34,826 bases of DNA from Streptomyces sp. NRRL S-31. Lineage in GTDB: Bacteria > Actinomycetota > Actinomycetes > Streptomycetales > Streptomycetaceae. Made by a program: the position numbers and the translations under genes. The notes below the pieces were generated by a model. The model ran no database searches. It worked only from the letters and a program-made list of their open reading frames with translations, and was not told the origin of the DNA. This document shows positions 1 through 7,880 of the stretch, piece by piece; positions within the stretch are counted from its first letter, which is position 1; each line of letters opens with the position of its first letter. The stretch is from NCBI RefSeq assembly GCF_000718775.1, contig NZ_JOCB01000091.1:1-34826 (forward strand), in the 5' to 3' direction.

Positions 1-1
1 G

Positions 2-292
2 CCCCCCGCCCCCCCGGGGCCCGCCCCCGCCGCGTCCGCGACTGCCCCCGGCAAGGCCGCGGGCAGTCGCGGCGGGCGCGGGCGGGCCGCCCGCAGCATC
101 ACGCGCAGCAGTCCGGCAGCCGGCGCCCGCCGGGCTGCCGACACCGGCCCCGGCCGCCGCGGACGTGCCCGCACCAGCCCGGCCCGTGCGGAGAAGGACC
201 AGGTCAACCGGGAGGTGATCGGAAGACGCGCGATCCGTCTGCCGGGCGCCTGCCCTACCGGGCCGGGTCCTACTCGTCCCAGGCCTGGATGA
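2..292 (+). CDS. Possible 3' end of a Pro/Ala/Arg-rich protein (partial)
   Basis: A reading frame open from the left edge to a TGA at 290-292 has mostly G or C third positions up to about position 225 and encodes a Pro/Ala-rich then Arg-rich tail, followed by a stretch reading AEKDQVNREVIG. It would overlap the convergent SnoaL-like gene by 23 bp. A neighbouring frame ends at a TGA at 216-218 and is also low in complexity, so the true frame is uncertain. No domain is visible and the start lies outside the window. This may equally be noncoding GC-rich DNA; only the codon pattern supports it. Confidence 0.22.
   Translation, partial: PPAPPGPAPAASATAPGKAAGSRGGRGRAARSITRSSPAAGARRAADTGPGRRGRARTSPARAEKDQVNREVIGRRAIRLPGACPTGPGPTRPRPG
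36..72. repeat. 12-bp inverted repeat (hairpin)
   Basis: Positions 36-47 and 61-72 are perfect reverse complements separated by a 13-nt loop. The hairpin would be very stable. If the rightward frame through it is not coding, it could be the terminator of a gene left of the window. Confidence 0.5.
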
Positions 293-635
293 TCAGCTGA
301 TCGGCGATCTTGCCGTCCCGCAGGGTGACCATCGACTCGGCCAGGACCCGGGTGCCGTCCCCGTACTCGCACGCCTCGCTGAAGGCGGCGTGGTCGCCCT
401 GGATGACGCACTGCTCCAGCTTGTGCGTCATGTCGCGGCTGTAGACGTCGTCCAGCAACTCGGCGATCTGGATCCGGCCGCGCAGGACCGTGGGGTGACT
501 CGGCTGGTTGTTGCGGTCGACGATGCGGATCTGCGCGTCGTCCGTGTAGAGCGACAGCAGGTTGTTGCCGGTGTTCCCCTCGATGCCCCGGCGCAGTGTC
601 TCGGTGTCGAATGCGGACCCCGTCGCGGTACCCAT
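270..635 (-). CDS. SnoaL-like / NTF2-fold protein, 121 aa
   Basis: The protein begins MGTATGSAFD and fits the short alpha+beta SnoaL/NTF2 fold: an N-terminal helix, a TDDAQI strand, a region with VLRGR (typical of a ligand pocket lip), and paired strands ending LRDGKIADQLIIQAWDE. The family includes polyketide cyclases, isomerases and many uncharacterised ligand binders, so no reaction can be named. The start is set by GAAGGAGG, five bases before the ATG; an in-frame extension to about 818 is Arg/Pro-rich, lacks this spacing and is rejected. The gene points towards the left edge and is divergent from the small secreted protein at 806, with 170 bp between them. Length is normal for the family. 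Confidence 0.8.
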   Translation of the reverse strand: MGTATGSAFDTETLRRGIEGNTGNNLLSLYTDDAQIRIVDRNNQPSHPTVLRGRIQIAELLDDVYSRDMTHKLEQCVIQGDHAAFSEACEYGDGTRVLAESMVTLRDGKIADQLIIQAWDE

Positions 636-805
636 GGTGACCTCCTTCAGGCACCCGCGGCCCGTCCGGGAGCGGGCCGTCGGGTCCCTCTGACGAGGCT
701 CCTCCGCCCCGGCGGCCCCGGCAAGCGCAGCCGCCGGCTCCGCCTCACGGGTGAGCCCGCCCCGCCGCCCGTGTCCGGCCGGGGACCCCGGCCGTTGCTG
801 AGGGC

Positions 806-1105
806 ATGATCTCAACACGACGCATCGTCGCCGCCCTCGGCCTCGCCGCCGGCATCACCGGTCTCGCCGTGCCGACGGCGAGCGCGGCCGGCGCCCCGGA
901 CACCGGGCAGATCAGCCCCATGGCCGCACTGGACTCGCTCACCGCCGGCGACATCCCTGCGCCGTACCGGAAGAGCGTCCCGCGCGTCTCCGAGCAGACG
1001 CACGCCCTGAACCGGCTGAACGAGCTGAACCGGCTGGGCGAACTGTGGCAGGTGGCCGCCCCGGTGGCGCCCGTGACGGGCCTGCTGCCCGCCGTCCAGA
1101 CCTGA
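806..1105 (+). CDS. Small secreted protein, 99 aa
   Basis: A typical Sec signal peptide is visible: basic start (MISTRR), hydrophobic core, and a probable cleavage site after ASA at residues 25-27. The remaining ~72 residues contain a Leu/Asn-rich amphipathic stretch ([13 protein letters not shown], about residues 69-81) and a Pro/Val-rich tail without cysteines. It is not a chaplin or rodlin by motif. No function is recognised; an extracellular or cell-wall role follows only from the signal peptide. Shine-Dalgarno complementarity is poor (a GAGGG almost touching the ATG). A strong hairpin terminator follows 15 bp after the stop, so it is probably monocistronic. Confidence 0.75.
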   Translation: MISTRRIVAALGLAAGITGLAVPTASAAGAPDTGQISPMAALDSLTAGDIPAPYRKSVPRVSEQTHALNRLNELNRLGELWQVAAPVAPVTGLLPAVQT

Positions 1106-1120
1106 CCCGCGCCCGGACCC

Positions 1121-1149
1121 GAGGGCCGCCCCGTGCCGGGGCGGCCCTC
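1121..1149 (+). terminator. Rho-independent-type hairpin
   Basis: A perfect 12-bp stem (1121-1132 with 1138-1149) and 5-nt loop lie just after the small secreted protein gene. There is no U-tract, as is usual in Streptomyces. It insulates mscR from the upstream gene. Confidence 0.75.
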
Positions 1150-1317
1150 ACCGCTGTGCCGGACCCGGCCGCCGGGCGGCCCGCTCCGCGCGGGGACCGC
1201 GCGGGAGGCCGCCGGAGCGGTGCCGGAAAGATCCGCGGCCACCGCCGTGGCCGGTGCGGCCACCGATCGGACGCGCGTAGGGTCGGCGGCGAAGGTAGTC
1301 GAAGAAAGGACCAGACC

Positions 1318-2406
1318 ATGGCGCAGGAAGTACGCGGCGTGATCGCACCGGGCAGGAACGAGGCCGTACGGGTCGAGACGATCGTGGTGCCGGACCCGGG
1401 CCCCGGCGAAGCCGTCGTACGCGTCCAGGCCTGCGGGGTCTGCCACACCGATCTCCACTACAAGCAGGGCGGCATCTCCGACGACTTCCCCTTCCTGCTC
1501 GGCCACGAGGCCGCCGGTGTCGTGGAGTCGGTCGGCGAGGGCGTCACCGACGTCGCCCCCGGTGACTTCGTCGTCCTCAACTGGCGCGCGGTGTGCGGCC
1601 AGTGCCGGGCCTGTCTGCGCGGCCGACCCTGGTACTGCTTCAACACCCACAACGCCCGGCAGAAGATGACGCTCGCCGCCACCGGCCGGGAACTCTCCCC
1701 GGCCCTCGGCATCGGCGCGTTCGCCGAGAAGACGCTGGTTGCGGCCGGCCAGTGCACCAAGGTCGACCCGGCCGTCTCCCCGGCGGTCGCCGGCCTCCTC
1801 GGCTGCGGCGTGATGGCCGGCATCGGAGCCGCGATCAACACCGGCAACGTCGGCCGGGGCGACTCGGTCGCCGTCATCGGCTGCGGCGGCGTCGGCGACG
1901 CGGCCATCGCCGGGTCGAACCTCGCCGGTGCGGCGAAGGTCATCGCGGTGGACATCGACGACCGCAAGCTGGAGAAGGCCCGCACCCTGGGCGCCACCCA
2001 CACCGTCAACTCCAAGGACACCGACCCGGTCGAGGCGATCCGCGAGCTGACCGGCGGCTTCGGCGCCGACGTCGTCATCGAGGCCGTCGGCCGCCCCGAG
2101 ACCTACCGCCAGGCCTTCTACGCCCGCGACCTCGCCGGCACCGTCGTCCTCGTCGGCGTCCCCACCCCCGAGATGAAGCTCGAACTGCCCCTGCTCGACG
2201 TCTTCGGCCGCGGCGGCGCCCTGAAGTCCTCCTGGTACGGCGACTGCCTGCCCAGCCGTGACTTCCCCATGCTGATCGACCTGCACCTCCAGGGCCGCCT
2301 GCCGCTCGACGCGTTCGTCACCGAGACCATCCGACTGGACGAGGTGGAGAAGGCGTTCGACCGGATGCACCAGGGCGACGTGCTGCGCTCGGTGGTGGTG
2401 TTCTGA
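1318..2406 (+). CDS. mscR: S-(hydroxymethyl)mycothiol dehydrogenase
   Basis: Zinc- and NAD-dependent medium-chain alcohol dehydrogenase, 362 aa, that oxidises the formaldehyde-mycothiol adduct (also reported to reduce S-nitrosomycothiol). Catalytic zinc ligands Cys42, His63-Glu64 and Cys163 are present, as are four structural-zinc cysteines at 93, 96, 99 and 107. The Rossmann motif GCGGVG is at 188-193, with an acidic residue (Asp212) at the end of the second strand, which favours NAD. Segments such as [12 protein letters not shown] and [11 protein letters not shown] closely match my recollection of the MscR/AdhE2 family (Rv2259-like). The ATG at 1318 has AAAGGA about 7 nt upstream; the longer in-frame extension runs through the upstream terminator and is rejected. 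Its stop overlaps the next gene's ATG by one base, so the pair is coupled. Confidence 0.93.
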   Translation: MAQEVRGVIAPGRNEAVRVETIVVPDPGPGEAVVRVQACGVCHTDLHYKQGGISDDFPFLLGHEAAGVVESVGEGVTDVAPGDFVVLNWRAVCGQCRACLRGRPWYCFNTHNARQKMTLAATGRELSPALGIGAFAEKTLVAAGQCTKVDPAVSPAVAGLLGCGVMAGIGAAINTGNVGRGDSVAVIGCGGVGDAAIAGSNLAGAAKVIAVDIDDRKLEKARTLGATHTVNSKDTDPVEAIRELTGGFGADVVIEAVGRPETYRQAFYARDLAGTVVLVGVPTPEMKLELPLLDVFGRGGALKSSWYGDCLPSRDFPMLIDLHLQGRLPLDAFVTETIRLDEVEKAFDRMHQGDVLRSVVVF

Positions 2407-3035
2407 TGACCGTCCGCATCGAACGCCTCGTCACCTCCGGCCGGTTCACCCTGGACGGCGGCACCTGGGACGTGGAGAACAACGTGTGGATCGTCGGCGA
2501 CGAGCGGGAGGTGATCGTCATCGACGCCGCCCACGACGCCGAGGCCATCGCCCGCGCCGTCGAGGGCCGGCGGCTCACCGCCATCGTCTGCACGCACGCC
2601 CACAACGACCACGTCAACGCCGCACCGGCCCTCGCCGACCTGACCGGCGCCCCCATCTGGCTGCACCCCGACGACCTGCCGCTGTGGAAGCAGACCCACC
2701 CCCACCGCGACCCCGACCGGCACCTCGTGGACGGCCAGGTCATCGAGGCGGCCGGCACCGACCTCACCGTCCTGCACACCCCCGGGCACGCCCCGGGCGC
2801 CGTCTGCCTGTACGACCCCGGGCTCGGCACGGTGTTCACCGGCGACACCCTCTTCCAGGGCGGGCCGGGCGCCACCGGACGCTCCTACTCGCACTTCCCG
2901 ACGATCATCGACTCCATCCGCGACCGCCTCCTCACCCTGCCGCCGGACACCAAGGTCCTCACCGGCCACGGGGACGCCACGACCATCGGCGCCGAGGCAC
3001 CCCATCTGGAGGAGTGGATCGCCCGCGGCTACTGA
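2406..3035 (+). CDS. Metallo-beta-lactamase-fold hydrolase, mscR partner
   Basis: A 209-aa glyoxalase-II-like MBL protein. Metal ligands are all visible: THAHNDH at 63-69 (His64, His66, Asp68, His69), His127 in HTPGHAPG, Asp147 in FTGDTLF, and His188 in TGHGD. The family uses two metal ions, usually zinc, to hydrolyse thioesters and related substrates. Its position directly after mscR with a one-base stop/start overlap is conserved in actinobacteria (Rv2259-Rv2260), so hydrolysis of S-formylmycothiol to formate and mycothiol, or a related thioester step, is a reasonable inference but is not proved by sequence. Cytoplasmic; no signal peptide. Confidence 0.9.
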   Translation: MTVRIERLVTSGRFTLDGGTWDVENNVWIVGDEREVIVIDAAHDAEAIARAVEGRRLTAIVCTHAHNDHVNAAPALADLTGAPIWLHPDDLPLWKQTHPHRDPDRHLVDGQVIEAAGTDLTVLHTPGHAPGAVCLYDPGLGTVFTGDTLFQGGPGATGRSYSHFPTIIDSIRDRLLTLPPDTKVLTGHGDATTIGAEAPHLEEWIARGY

Positions 3036-3118
3036 AAGGTGAGCGCCGGCACACCGTGCCGGCGCGGAATACCGACAGGAGATGTCCTGCTTCCCGGCGA
3101 CAGTGGTGCACCTCGACA

Positions 3119-3162
3119 CGTCGCACCACGCGGCGCGTCGCACCGTCACGGCACGTCGCACC
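3119..3162. promoter_or_regulatory. Three direct repeats of CGTCGCACC upstream of an SDR gene
   Basis: CGTCGCACC occurs at 3119-3127, 3136-3144 and 3154-3162, with start-to-start spacing of 17 and 18 bp. The last copy ends 16 bp before the ATG at 3179. Regular spacing close to the start suggests an operator or leader element, though it could be chance in GC-rich DNA. No matching regulator gene is identified nearby. Confidence 0.35.
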
Positions 3163-3178
3163 ACACCGGAGGCAGGAC

Positions 3179-4093
3179 ATGGCAGGACCGTCGGCAGGCA
3201 AGGTGGCGCTGGTCGCCGGGGCGACCCGGGGCGCCGGGCGGGGCATCGCCGTGGAACTCGGCGCGGCCGGCGCCACCGTCTACGTCACCGGCCGCACCAC
3301 CCGCGCCCGCCGCTCCGAGTACGACCGCCCCGAGACCATCGAGGACACCGCCGACCTCGTCACCGCGGCCGGCGGCCGGGGCATCGCCGTGCCGGTCGAC
3401 CACCTGGACCACGGTGCCGTACGGGACCTGGTGCGGCGGATCGCGGACGAGCAGGGCCGCCTCGACGTCCTCGTCAACGACATCTGGGGCGGGGAGAAGC
3501 TGTTCCAGTGGGACACCCCCGTCTGGGAGCACGACCTGGACAACGGGCTCCGGCTGCTCCGCCTCGCGGTGGAGACCCACGCCGTCACCAGCCACCACGC
3601 CCTGCCGCTCCTGCTGCGGCACCCCGGCGGCCTGGTCGTGGAAGTCACCGACGGCACCGCCGACTACAACCGCGACACCTACCGCGTGAACCTCTTCTAC
3701 GACCTCGCCAAGATGTCCGTCCTGCGCATGGCCTTCGCCCTCGGCCATGAACTCGGGCCGCGCGGTGCCACGGCCGTGGCACTGACCCCCGGCTGGATGC
3801 GCTCGGAGATCATGCTCGACGCGTTCGGCGTCCGCGAGGACAACTGGCGCGACGCGCTGGCGGAGGTCCCGCACTTCGCCATCTCCGAGTCCCCGCGCTT
3901 CACCGGCCGCGCCGTCGCCGCCCTGGCCGCCGACCCGGACGTGGCCCGGTTCAACGGACTATCGCTCTCCAGCGGCGGCCTCGCCCGCGAGTACGGCTTC
4001 ACCGACCTCGACGGCAGCCGGCCGGACGCCTGGCGGTACCTGACCGAGGTGCAGGACGCGGGCCGGCCGGCGGACGTCACCGGCTACCGGTGA
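3179..4093 (+). CDS. Short-chain dehydrogenase/reductase, DHRS1-like, 304 aa
   Basis: An NAD(P)-binding Rossmann protein with a glycine motif GATRGAGRG at 14-22 and the catalytic pair Tyr174/Lys178 (YDLAK). The usual serine position about 14-17 residues before the Tyr reads EVTDGT, so threonine may replace it, and the structural NNAG motif is altered to NDIWGG at 100-105. These features, the extra length (304 against about 250 aa) and the C-terminal extension resemble the DHRS1-like branch. Arginines following TGRTT (38-46) favour NADP(H). The substrate is unknown. The ATG at 3179 has GGAGG at 3168-3172. It lies 143 bp after the mscR operon and could be co-transcribed or use its own promoter (see the repeats just upstream). 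Confidence 0.85.
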   Translation: MAGPSAGKVALVAGATRGAGRGIAVELGAAGATVYVTGRTTRARRSEYDRPETIEDTADLVTAAGGRGIAVPVDHLDHGAVRDLVRRIADEQGRLDVLVNDIWGGEKLFQWDTPVWEHDLDNGLRLLRLAVETHAVTSHHALPLLLRHPGGLVVEVTDGTADYNRDTYRVNLFYDLAKMSVLRMAFALGHELGPRGATAVALTPGWMRSEIMLDAFGVREDNWRDALAEVPHFAISESPRFTGRAVAALAADPDVARFNGLSLSSGGLAREYGFTDLDGSRPDAWRYLTEVQDAGRPADVTGYR

Positions 4094-4110
4094 AATCCCG
4101 TGCGGGACCG

Positions 4111-4139
4111 GTGAAAGGGCGCCCGCGGAGCCGTACCGT
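4111..4139 (+). promoter_or_regulatory. Candidate promoter for a leaderless transcript
   Basis: GTGAAA (4111-4116), a 17-nt spacer, then TACCGT (4134-4139, matching TAnnnT). The end of the -10 box lies 6 nt before the ATG at 4146, so transcription would begin at or next to the start codon. This fits the lack of a Shine-Dalgarno sequence there. Confidence 0.5.
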
Positions 4140-4145
4140 CGGCCC

Positions 4146-4937
4146 ATGACCGACGCACACCGCTTCGCAGGACACGCAGTTCTCGTCACCGGCGCCGCCC
4201 GCGGTATCGGCGCCGCCGTCGCCCGGCGGCTCGCCGAGGAGGGCGGCCGGGTCCTGGTCACCGACCGGGACCTGCCCGAGGCCGAGCGGACCGCGGCCGC
4301 CCTGCGCCTGGACGGCCTGGCCGCCGAGGCGTTCGCCTGCGACGTGGCCGACCGCGCCGCCGTCGAGGCGGCGGTCGCCCGGGCCGTCGCCGCGTTCGGC
4401 GCGCTGGACGTGCTGGTGAACTGCGCCGCCCACTGCACCCCGGACGTCCCGCTCTTCGAGGACGACCCCGACGAGGCGTGGGCACGCGACCTGGACGTCA
4501 CCCTCACCGGCGCCCACCGCTGCTACCGGGCCGCCCTGCCGCACCTCGCCGCCTCCGGACGCGGGGCGATCGTCGGCATCGGCTCGGTCAACGGGCTCCA
4601 GGACTACGGCAACCACGCCTACAGCGCCGCCAAGGCCGGCCTCGGCTCCCTCACCCGGACCCTCGCCGGACACGCGGCGGCCCGGGGCGTCCGCGTCAAC
4701 CTGGTGGTGCCGGGCACGGTCCGCACCTCGGCGTGGGAGGGGCGGGAGGACGACCTCGACGCCGTGCGCGCCGTGTACCCGCTCGGCCGTGTCGGCGAAC
4801 CGGAGGACATCGCCGCCGCGGTCGCCTTCCTCGCCTCGCGCGACGCCGCCTGGATCACCGGGACCGCCCTGGTGGTCGACGGCGGTCTCACCACCGTCAA
4901 CACCGGCTTCCGCGCGGCCCTGCGGGGCCCCTCCTGA
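4146..4937 (+). CDS. Classical SDR-family oxidoreductase, 263 aa
   Basis: A textbook classical SDR with TGAARGIG at 15-22, NCAA in place of NNAG at 92-95, Ser147, Tyr159 and Lys163 (YSAAK), and the C-terminal WITG-DGG motif typical of FabG-like proteins. Asp40 at the end of the second strand (VTDRD) suggests NAD(H). FabG-like reductases and sugar or steroid dehydrogenases share this layout, so the substrate is open. There is no Shine-Dalgarno upstream; a promoter ending six bases before the ATG suggests a leaderless message. It sits between another SDR and a long gap before the MocR regulator. A long imperfect hairpin follows the stop. Confidence 0.88.
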   Translation: MTDAHRFAGHAVLVTGAARGIGAAVARRLAEEGGRVLVTDRDLPEAERTAAALRLDGLAAEAFACDVADRAAVEAAVARAVAAFGALDVLVNCAAHCTPDVPLFEDDPDEAWARDLDVTLTGAHRCYRAALPHLAASGRGAIVGIGSVNGLQDYGNHAYSAAKAGLGSLTRTLAGHAAARGVRVNLVVPGTVRTSAWEGREDDLDAVRAVYPLGRVGEPEDIAAAVAFLASRDAAWITGTALVVDGGLTTVNTGFRAALRGPS

Positions 4938-4943
4938 CCGTCG

Positions 4944-5001
4944 CCCCGAGGCCACCGCCGATGCCCGCGGCACCCGTCCGGCGCCGGCGGTGGCCGCGGG
5001 G
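4944..5001 (+). terminator. Long imperfect hairpin after the SDR gene
   Basis: Positions 4944-4960 and 4985-5001 pair over 17 bp with one mismatch and a 24-nt loop, starting 6 bp after the stop codon. Probable terminator. Confidence 0.55.
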
Positions 5002-5463
5002 CGCGACCCGGACACCCCGCCGCACCCCGTCGGCGTCACGTACGCCGCCCCGGACGCGGCGACCGCCCGGCAGGACCCGCGATCCCCGGCGGGGCCCGCC
5101 CCGGCACTCGATCGACCGACGTCTCCGCGAGAACCGGGTGAGGGCCTGGTCCGGGTGCCGTGGCGCGGTCGCCGACAGCCGTCGGGCCTGGTCCACTCGG
5201 CGGCGAGTGGACCGGTGGAACCGGTCGGGCGAAGCCGGCGGCCGGTGCGCCCCGTCGCGGGCTGCCCGGCGGGTGGCGGGGCCGGGGCCGGGCACGGTGG
5301 TGGCCGTTGGGTCTGGCGCCTCCCGGGCGGCGCCGTCACGGGCGGGCCCGGGGCTGCTCGGGGAGCCGGGCGGGGGCGTGGTCCCGGGTCCCGACGGGCG
5401 GGCGGTGACGGCCGGCGCCGGTCCGGTCCACTCGGCGGCGAGTGGACCGGTGAAACTGGTCGG
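5002..5463. other. Long gap before the MocR gene, no gene seen
   Basis: About 460 bp without a credible coding frame on either strand; open frames here are Arg/Pro/Gly-rich with poor codon bias. It holds two near-identical 40-bp operator-like elements at 5190-5229 and 5425-5464 separated by 195 bp of G-rich sequence. Confidence 0.6.
5190..5229 (+). promoter_or_regulatory. Operator-like element, copy 1
   Basis: A 40-bp element differing from copy 2 at only two positions. It holds a perfect inverted repeat GGTCCACT-N8-AGTGGACC followed by ACCGGT-gga-ACCGGT direct repeats. The flanks of the two copies are unrelated, so selection on this element, not a larger duplication, is likely. Unlike copy 2 it is not followed by a start codon. 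Confidence 0.6.
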
Positions 5464-5464
5464 G
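5425..5464 (+). promoter_or_regulatory. Operator-like element, copy 2, abutting the MocR start
   Basis: The same 40-bp element as at 5190: perfect GGTCCACT-N8-AGTGGACC, then ACCGGT-gaa-ACTGGT. Its last base is the first base of the GTG start codon of the MocR gene, which points to autoregulation of a possibly leaderless transcript. MocR-family proteins are known to bind repeated half-sites; the specific site here is inferred. Confidence 0.65.
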
Positions 5465-6852
5465 TGGAGAGTGGATTCGTCGCCGCGCTCGGGGACTGGC
5501 GCAGCCGCCCCGGGCCCCTCGGCCGCGCCCTGGCCGCCGCGGTGCGGGAGGCCGTGGTGGACGGCCGGCTCCCGGCCGGCACCCGGCTGCCCCCGGAACG
5601 CGAACTGGCCCGCACCCTGCGCCTCAGCCGCGGCACGGTGGTCGCCGCGCTCAGCCTGCTGCGCGCCGACGGCTGGCTGAGCACCCGGCACGGCAGCGGC
5701 AGCGCCGTACGGCTGCCCGCCCGCCTCACCGAGCGCACCACCCCCTGGTCGCTGGACCGGGGTGGCGCCCCCGGTGCCCCGCTGGACCTCACCCTCGCGG
5801 TGACCGCCGCGCCCCACGACGCCTATCGCGCCGCCCTCGCCCGCGCCGTCGAACTCAGCGCGCCGCTGCTCGTGGACTCCGGTGCCGCCACCGCCGGTCT
5901 GCCCCGGCTGCGCGCGCTGCTCGCCGACCGGTACACCCGGGCCGGTCTCGCCACCCGTCCCGAGCAGATCCTCGTCACCGCCGGCGCCCGGGCCGCCCTC
6001 ACCCTGCTCCTGGACCACCTGCACACCGACCGCACGGCACCCGTGCTGGTGGAGAACCCCGCCTACCCCGGCGCCCTCGCCCTGCTGCGCGCCCGCCGGA
6101 CCCGCCTGCTGCCGGTACCCGTCTCGGCCGCGGACGGCTGGGACACCGCGCACCTCACCGCCGCCGTGCGCCGGCACCATCCCCGACTCGCCTACCTGGT
6201 CCCCGACTTCCACCATCCGACCGGTGCCGCCATGGACGGCGCCGCCCGCCGGACCGTGGCCGCCCTCGCCGACCGCCACGACCTGACCGTCCTCGCCGAC
6301 GAGACCCTGCGCGAGCTGGACCTGAGAACACCGCCCGGTGCCGAGCCGCACCTCGCCGGGGCACGCGTGATCCAGATCGGCTCCGCGAGCAAGACCCTGT
6401 GGAGCGGCCTGCGGGTCGGCTGGATCCGGGGCACCGCGGACCTCGTACGACACCTGCTGCTCAGCCCGCTCCAGGCCCGGCTCGCGCCGCCGCCGCTGGA
6501 ACAGCTCATCGCCGCCGAACTCCTCGGCGCGCCCTTTCCGGCGCTGCTCGCCGACCGCCGGGCCCGGCTGCGCGAGCAGCGCGACCACCTCGCCGCGCTG
6601 CTCGCCGGCACCGGCTGGACGTACACCGTCCCGGCGGGCGGGCTCTCCCTGTGGCTGCGCCTGGGCGACGGTGACCCGAGCGCCACGGAGTTCGCGGCCC
6701 GGGCCGCCGCCCGCGGTCTCGCGGTCACCCCGGGCCCGCACTTCGCCACCGACCGCGCCACCCTCGGCCGCCACCTGCGCCTGCCGTTCACGGCGACGGC
6801 CGGCACCCTGACCCGGGCGGTGGAGCTGCTGAGGGAGTGCGGTACGGTCTGA
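5464..6852 (+). CDS. MocR/PdxR-type transcriptional regulator, PLP aminotransferase fold, 462 aa
   Basis: An N-terminal GntR winged helix (about residues 15-85, with LPPERELARTLRLSRGTVVAA) is joined to a fold-type I aminotransferase domain (about 105-460). The PLP Schiff-base lysine is Lys310 in SASKTLWSGLRVGW, and the Asp that binds the pyridine nitrogen is Asp279. The usual Asn of the (Q/H)NPTG loop is His251 (DFHHPTG), an unusual substitution at a cofactor-contacting position. MocR regulators bind PLP or amino-acid adducts to control vitamin B6, GABA, taurine or similar pathways; the target here is unknown. The GTG at 5464 is chosen because the codons before it form the operator and no other in-frame start fits. 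No Shine-Dalgarno is visible. Confidence 0.85.
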   Translation: MESGFVAALGDWRSRPGPLGRALAAAVREAVVDGRLPAGTRLPPERELARTLRLSRGTVVAALSLLRADGWLSTRHGSGSAVRLPARLTERTTPWSLDRGGAPGAPLDLTLAVTAAPHDAYRAALARAVELSAPLLVDSGAATAGLPRLRALLADRYTRAGLATRPEQILVTAGARAALTLLLDHLHTDRTAPVLVENPAYPGALALLRARRTRLLPVPVSAADGWDTAHLTAAVRRHHPRLAYLVPDFHHPTGAAMDGAARRTVAALADRHDLTVLADETLRELDLRTPPGAEPHLAGARVIQIGSASKTLWSGLRVGWIRGTADLVRHLLLSPLQARLAPPPLEQLIAAELLGAPFPALLADRRARLREQRDHLAALLAGTGWTYTVPAGGLSLWLRLGDGDPSATEFAARAAARGLAVTPGPHFATDRATLGRHLRLPFTATAGTLTRAVELLRECGTV

Positions 6853-7004
6853 ACTTCACCGTTTCGTCACAGCCTGACCGGAACCACAACCATGCCCTCG
6901 CCGGCCAGGTCTACCAGTCCGAGACCGCGGGAACCGCGCTGGGAGGACCCCGGGCGCGAAGGCCCGGGCGAACGACCGGAATCGGACAACAGGAAGAGGC
7001 CACC

Positions 7005-7700
7005 ATGGGGGGCATACGCAGACGAGGCGCGGTCACGCTGGGTGTCACGGGACTGGTGGCGCCGCTCGCGCTCGCCTTCACCGCGACACCGGCTCAGGCC
7101 GCGAGCTGCACCACGACGACGGGACCGCACCAGAAGCAGGTGGAGAAGTTCCTGGGCCGGCCGGTCGACGGCAGGCAGTCCGCCGCCGACTGCAAGGCGA
7201 TCCAGGCGTTCCAGACCAAGCACGGCATCACGCCCGACATCGGCTACGCCGGTTCCGTGACGTGGGGCGTGATGGACCTGATGAACAAGCAGAAGGCCGT
7301 CGGCAGCAAGCCGAACAAGGACGGCAAGTGCCCGGTGAACAAGGGCCGGATCGCCTGTGTGAACCTCTCGCTCCAGCTCAGCTGGATCCAGGACGGCAGC
7401 CGGCTGGTCTACGGCCCCGTGCCGGTGCGCACCGGACGCGACGGCTTCGAGACCCGCACCGGCCTGAAGAAGGTCTACTGGCGGGACATCGACCACGTCT
7501 CGAACCTCTACGACGTGTCGATGCCCTACAGCCAGTTCTTCGACGGCGGCCAGGCCTTCCACTCGGTGGGCCTGAGCATGTGGAACCCGCCGGGTTCGCA
7601 CGGCTGCGTCAACATGACCACGAAGGACGCCAAGAAGTACTGGTCGCTGCTGAGGAACGGCGACGACGTCTTCGTGTACGGCCGCAAGCCCGGCACCTGA
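7005..7700 (+). CDS. Secreted L,D-transpeptidase (YkuD fold), 231 aa
   Basis: Signal peptide with cleavage expected near residue 32-33 (TPAQA-A), followed by a peptidoglycan-binding-like domain (about 40-95: QVEKFLGRPVDG..AIQAFQTKHGI) and a C-terminal YkuD catalytic domain (about 115-226). The active-site signature is His186 (HSVG) and SHGC at 198-201, with Cys201 as nucleophile and His199 beside it. Such enzymes make 3-3 peptidoglycan cross-links outside the membrane. The ATG at 7005 has GAAGAGG upstream; the longer in-frame version starts inside the MocR gene and is rejected. Two GGAAC boxes lie upstream (one at 6880-6884), as at envelope-stress ECF promoters, but no convincing -10 pairs with them. 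Confidence 0.9.
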   Translation: MGGIRRRGAVTLGVTGLVAPLALAFTATPAQAASCTTTTGPHQKQVEKFLGRPVDGRQSAADCKAIQAFQTKHGITPDIGYAGSVTWGVMDLMNKQKAVGSKPNKDGKCPVNKGRIACVNLSLQLSWIQDGSRLVYGPVPVRTGRDGFETRTGLKKVYWRDIDHVSNLYDVSMPYSQFFDGGQAFHSVGLSMWNPPGSHGCVNMTTKDAKKYWSLLRNGDDVFVYGRKPGT

Positions 7701-7718
7701 GCCGTGGCGGGGCCCCGC

Positions 7719-7745
7719 CAGGACTCGGGGTGTCCCCGAGTCCTG
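7719..7745 (+). terminator. Hairpin terminator after the L,D-transpeptidase
   Basis: A perfect 12-bp stem (7719-7730 with 7734-7745) and a 3-nt loop start 19 bp after the stop codon. Confidence 0.8.
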
Positions 7746-7880
7746 GGTCACCGGCCGAACGGGCACTGAACACCCGCTTCCGGTTGACACATTGACGTGA
7801 TGAGTAACACGGTCCGAAATGCCCGTATTGCGAATACTTAATCACAGCGCCTTCACCTCCGGCGGCATATGCTTCACACC

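Noticed and set aside
745..2370. 541-codon open frame on the minus strand over mscR
   Set aside because: It is antisense to a well-identified dehydrogenase, has biased Gly/Ala/Val/Asp composition and no domain. Such mirror frames are usual in GC-rich DNA.
6853..7004. ECF (sigma-E) promoter for the L,D-transpeptidase based on GGAAC at 6880
   Set aside because: No matching -10 at 16-17 nt spacing was found; kept only as a remark.
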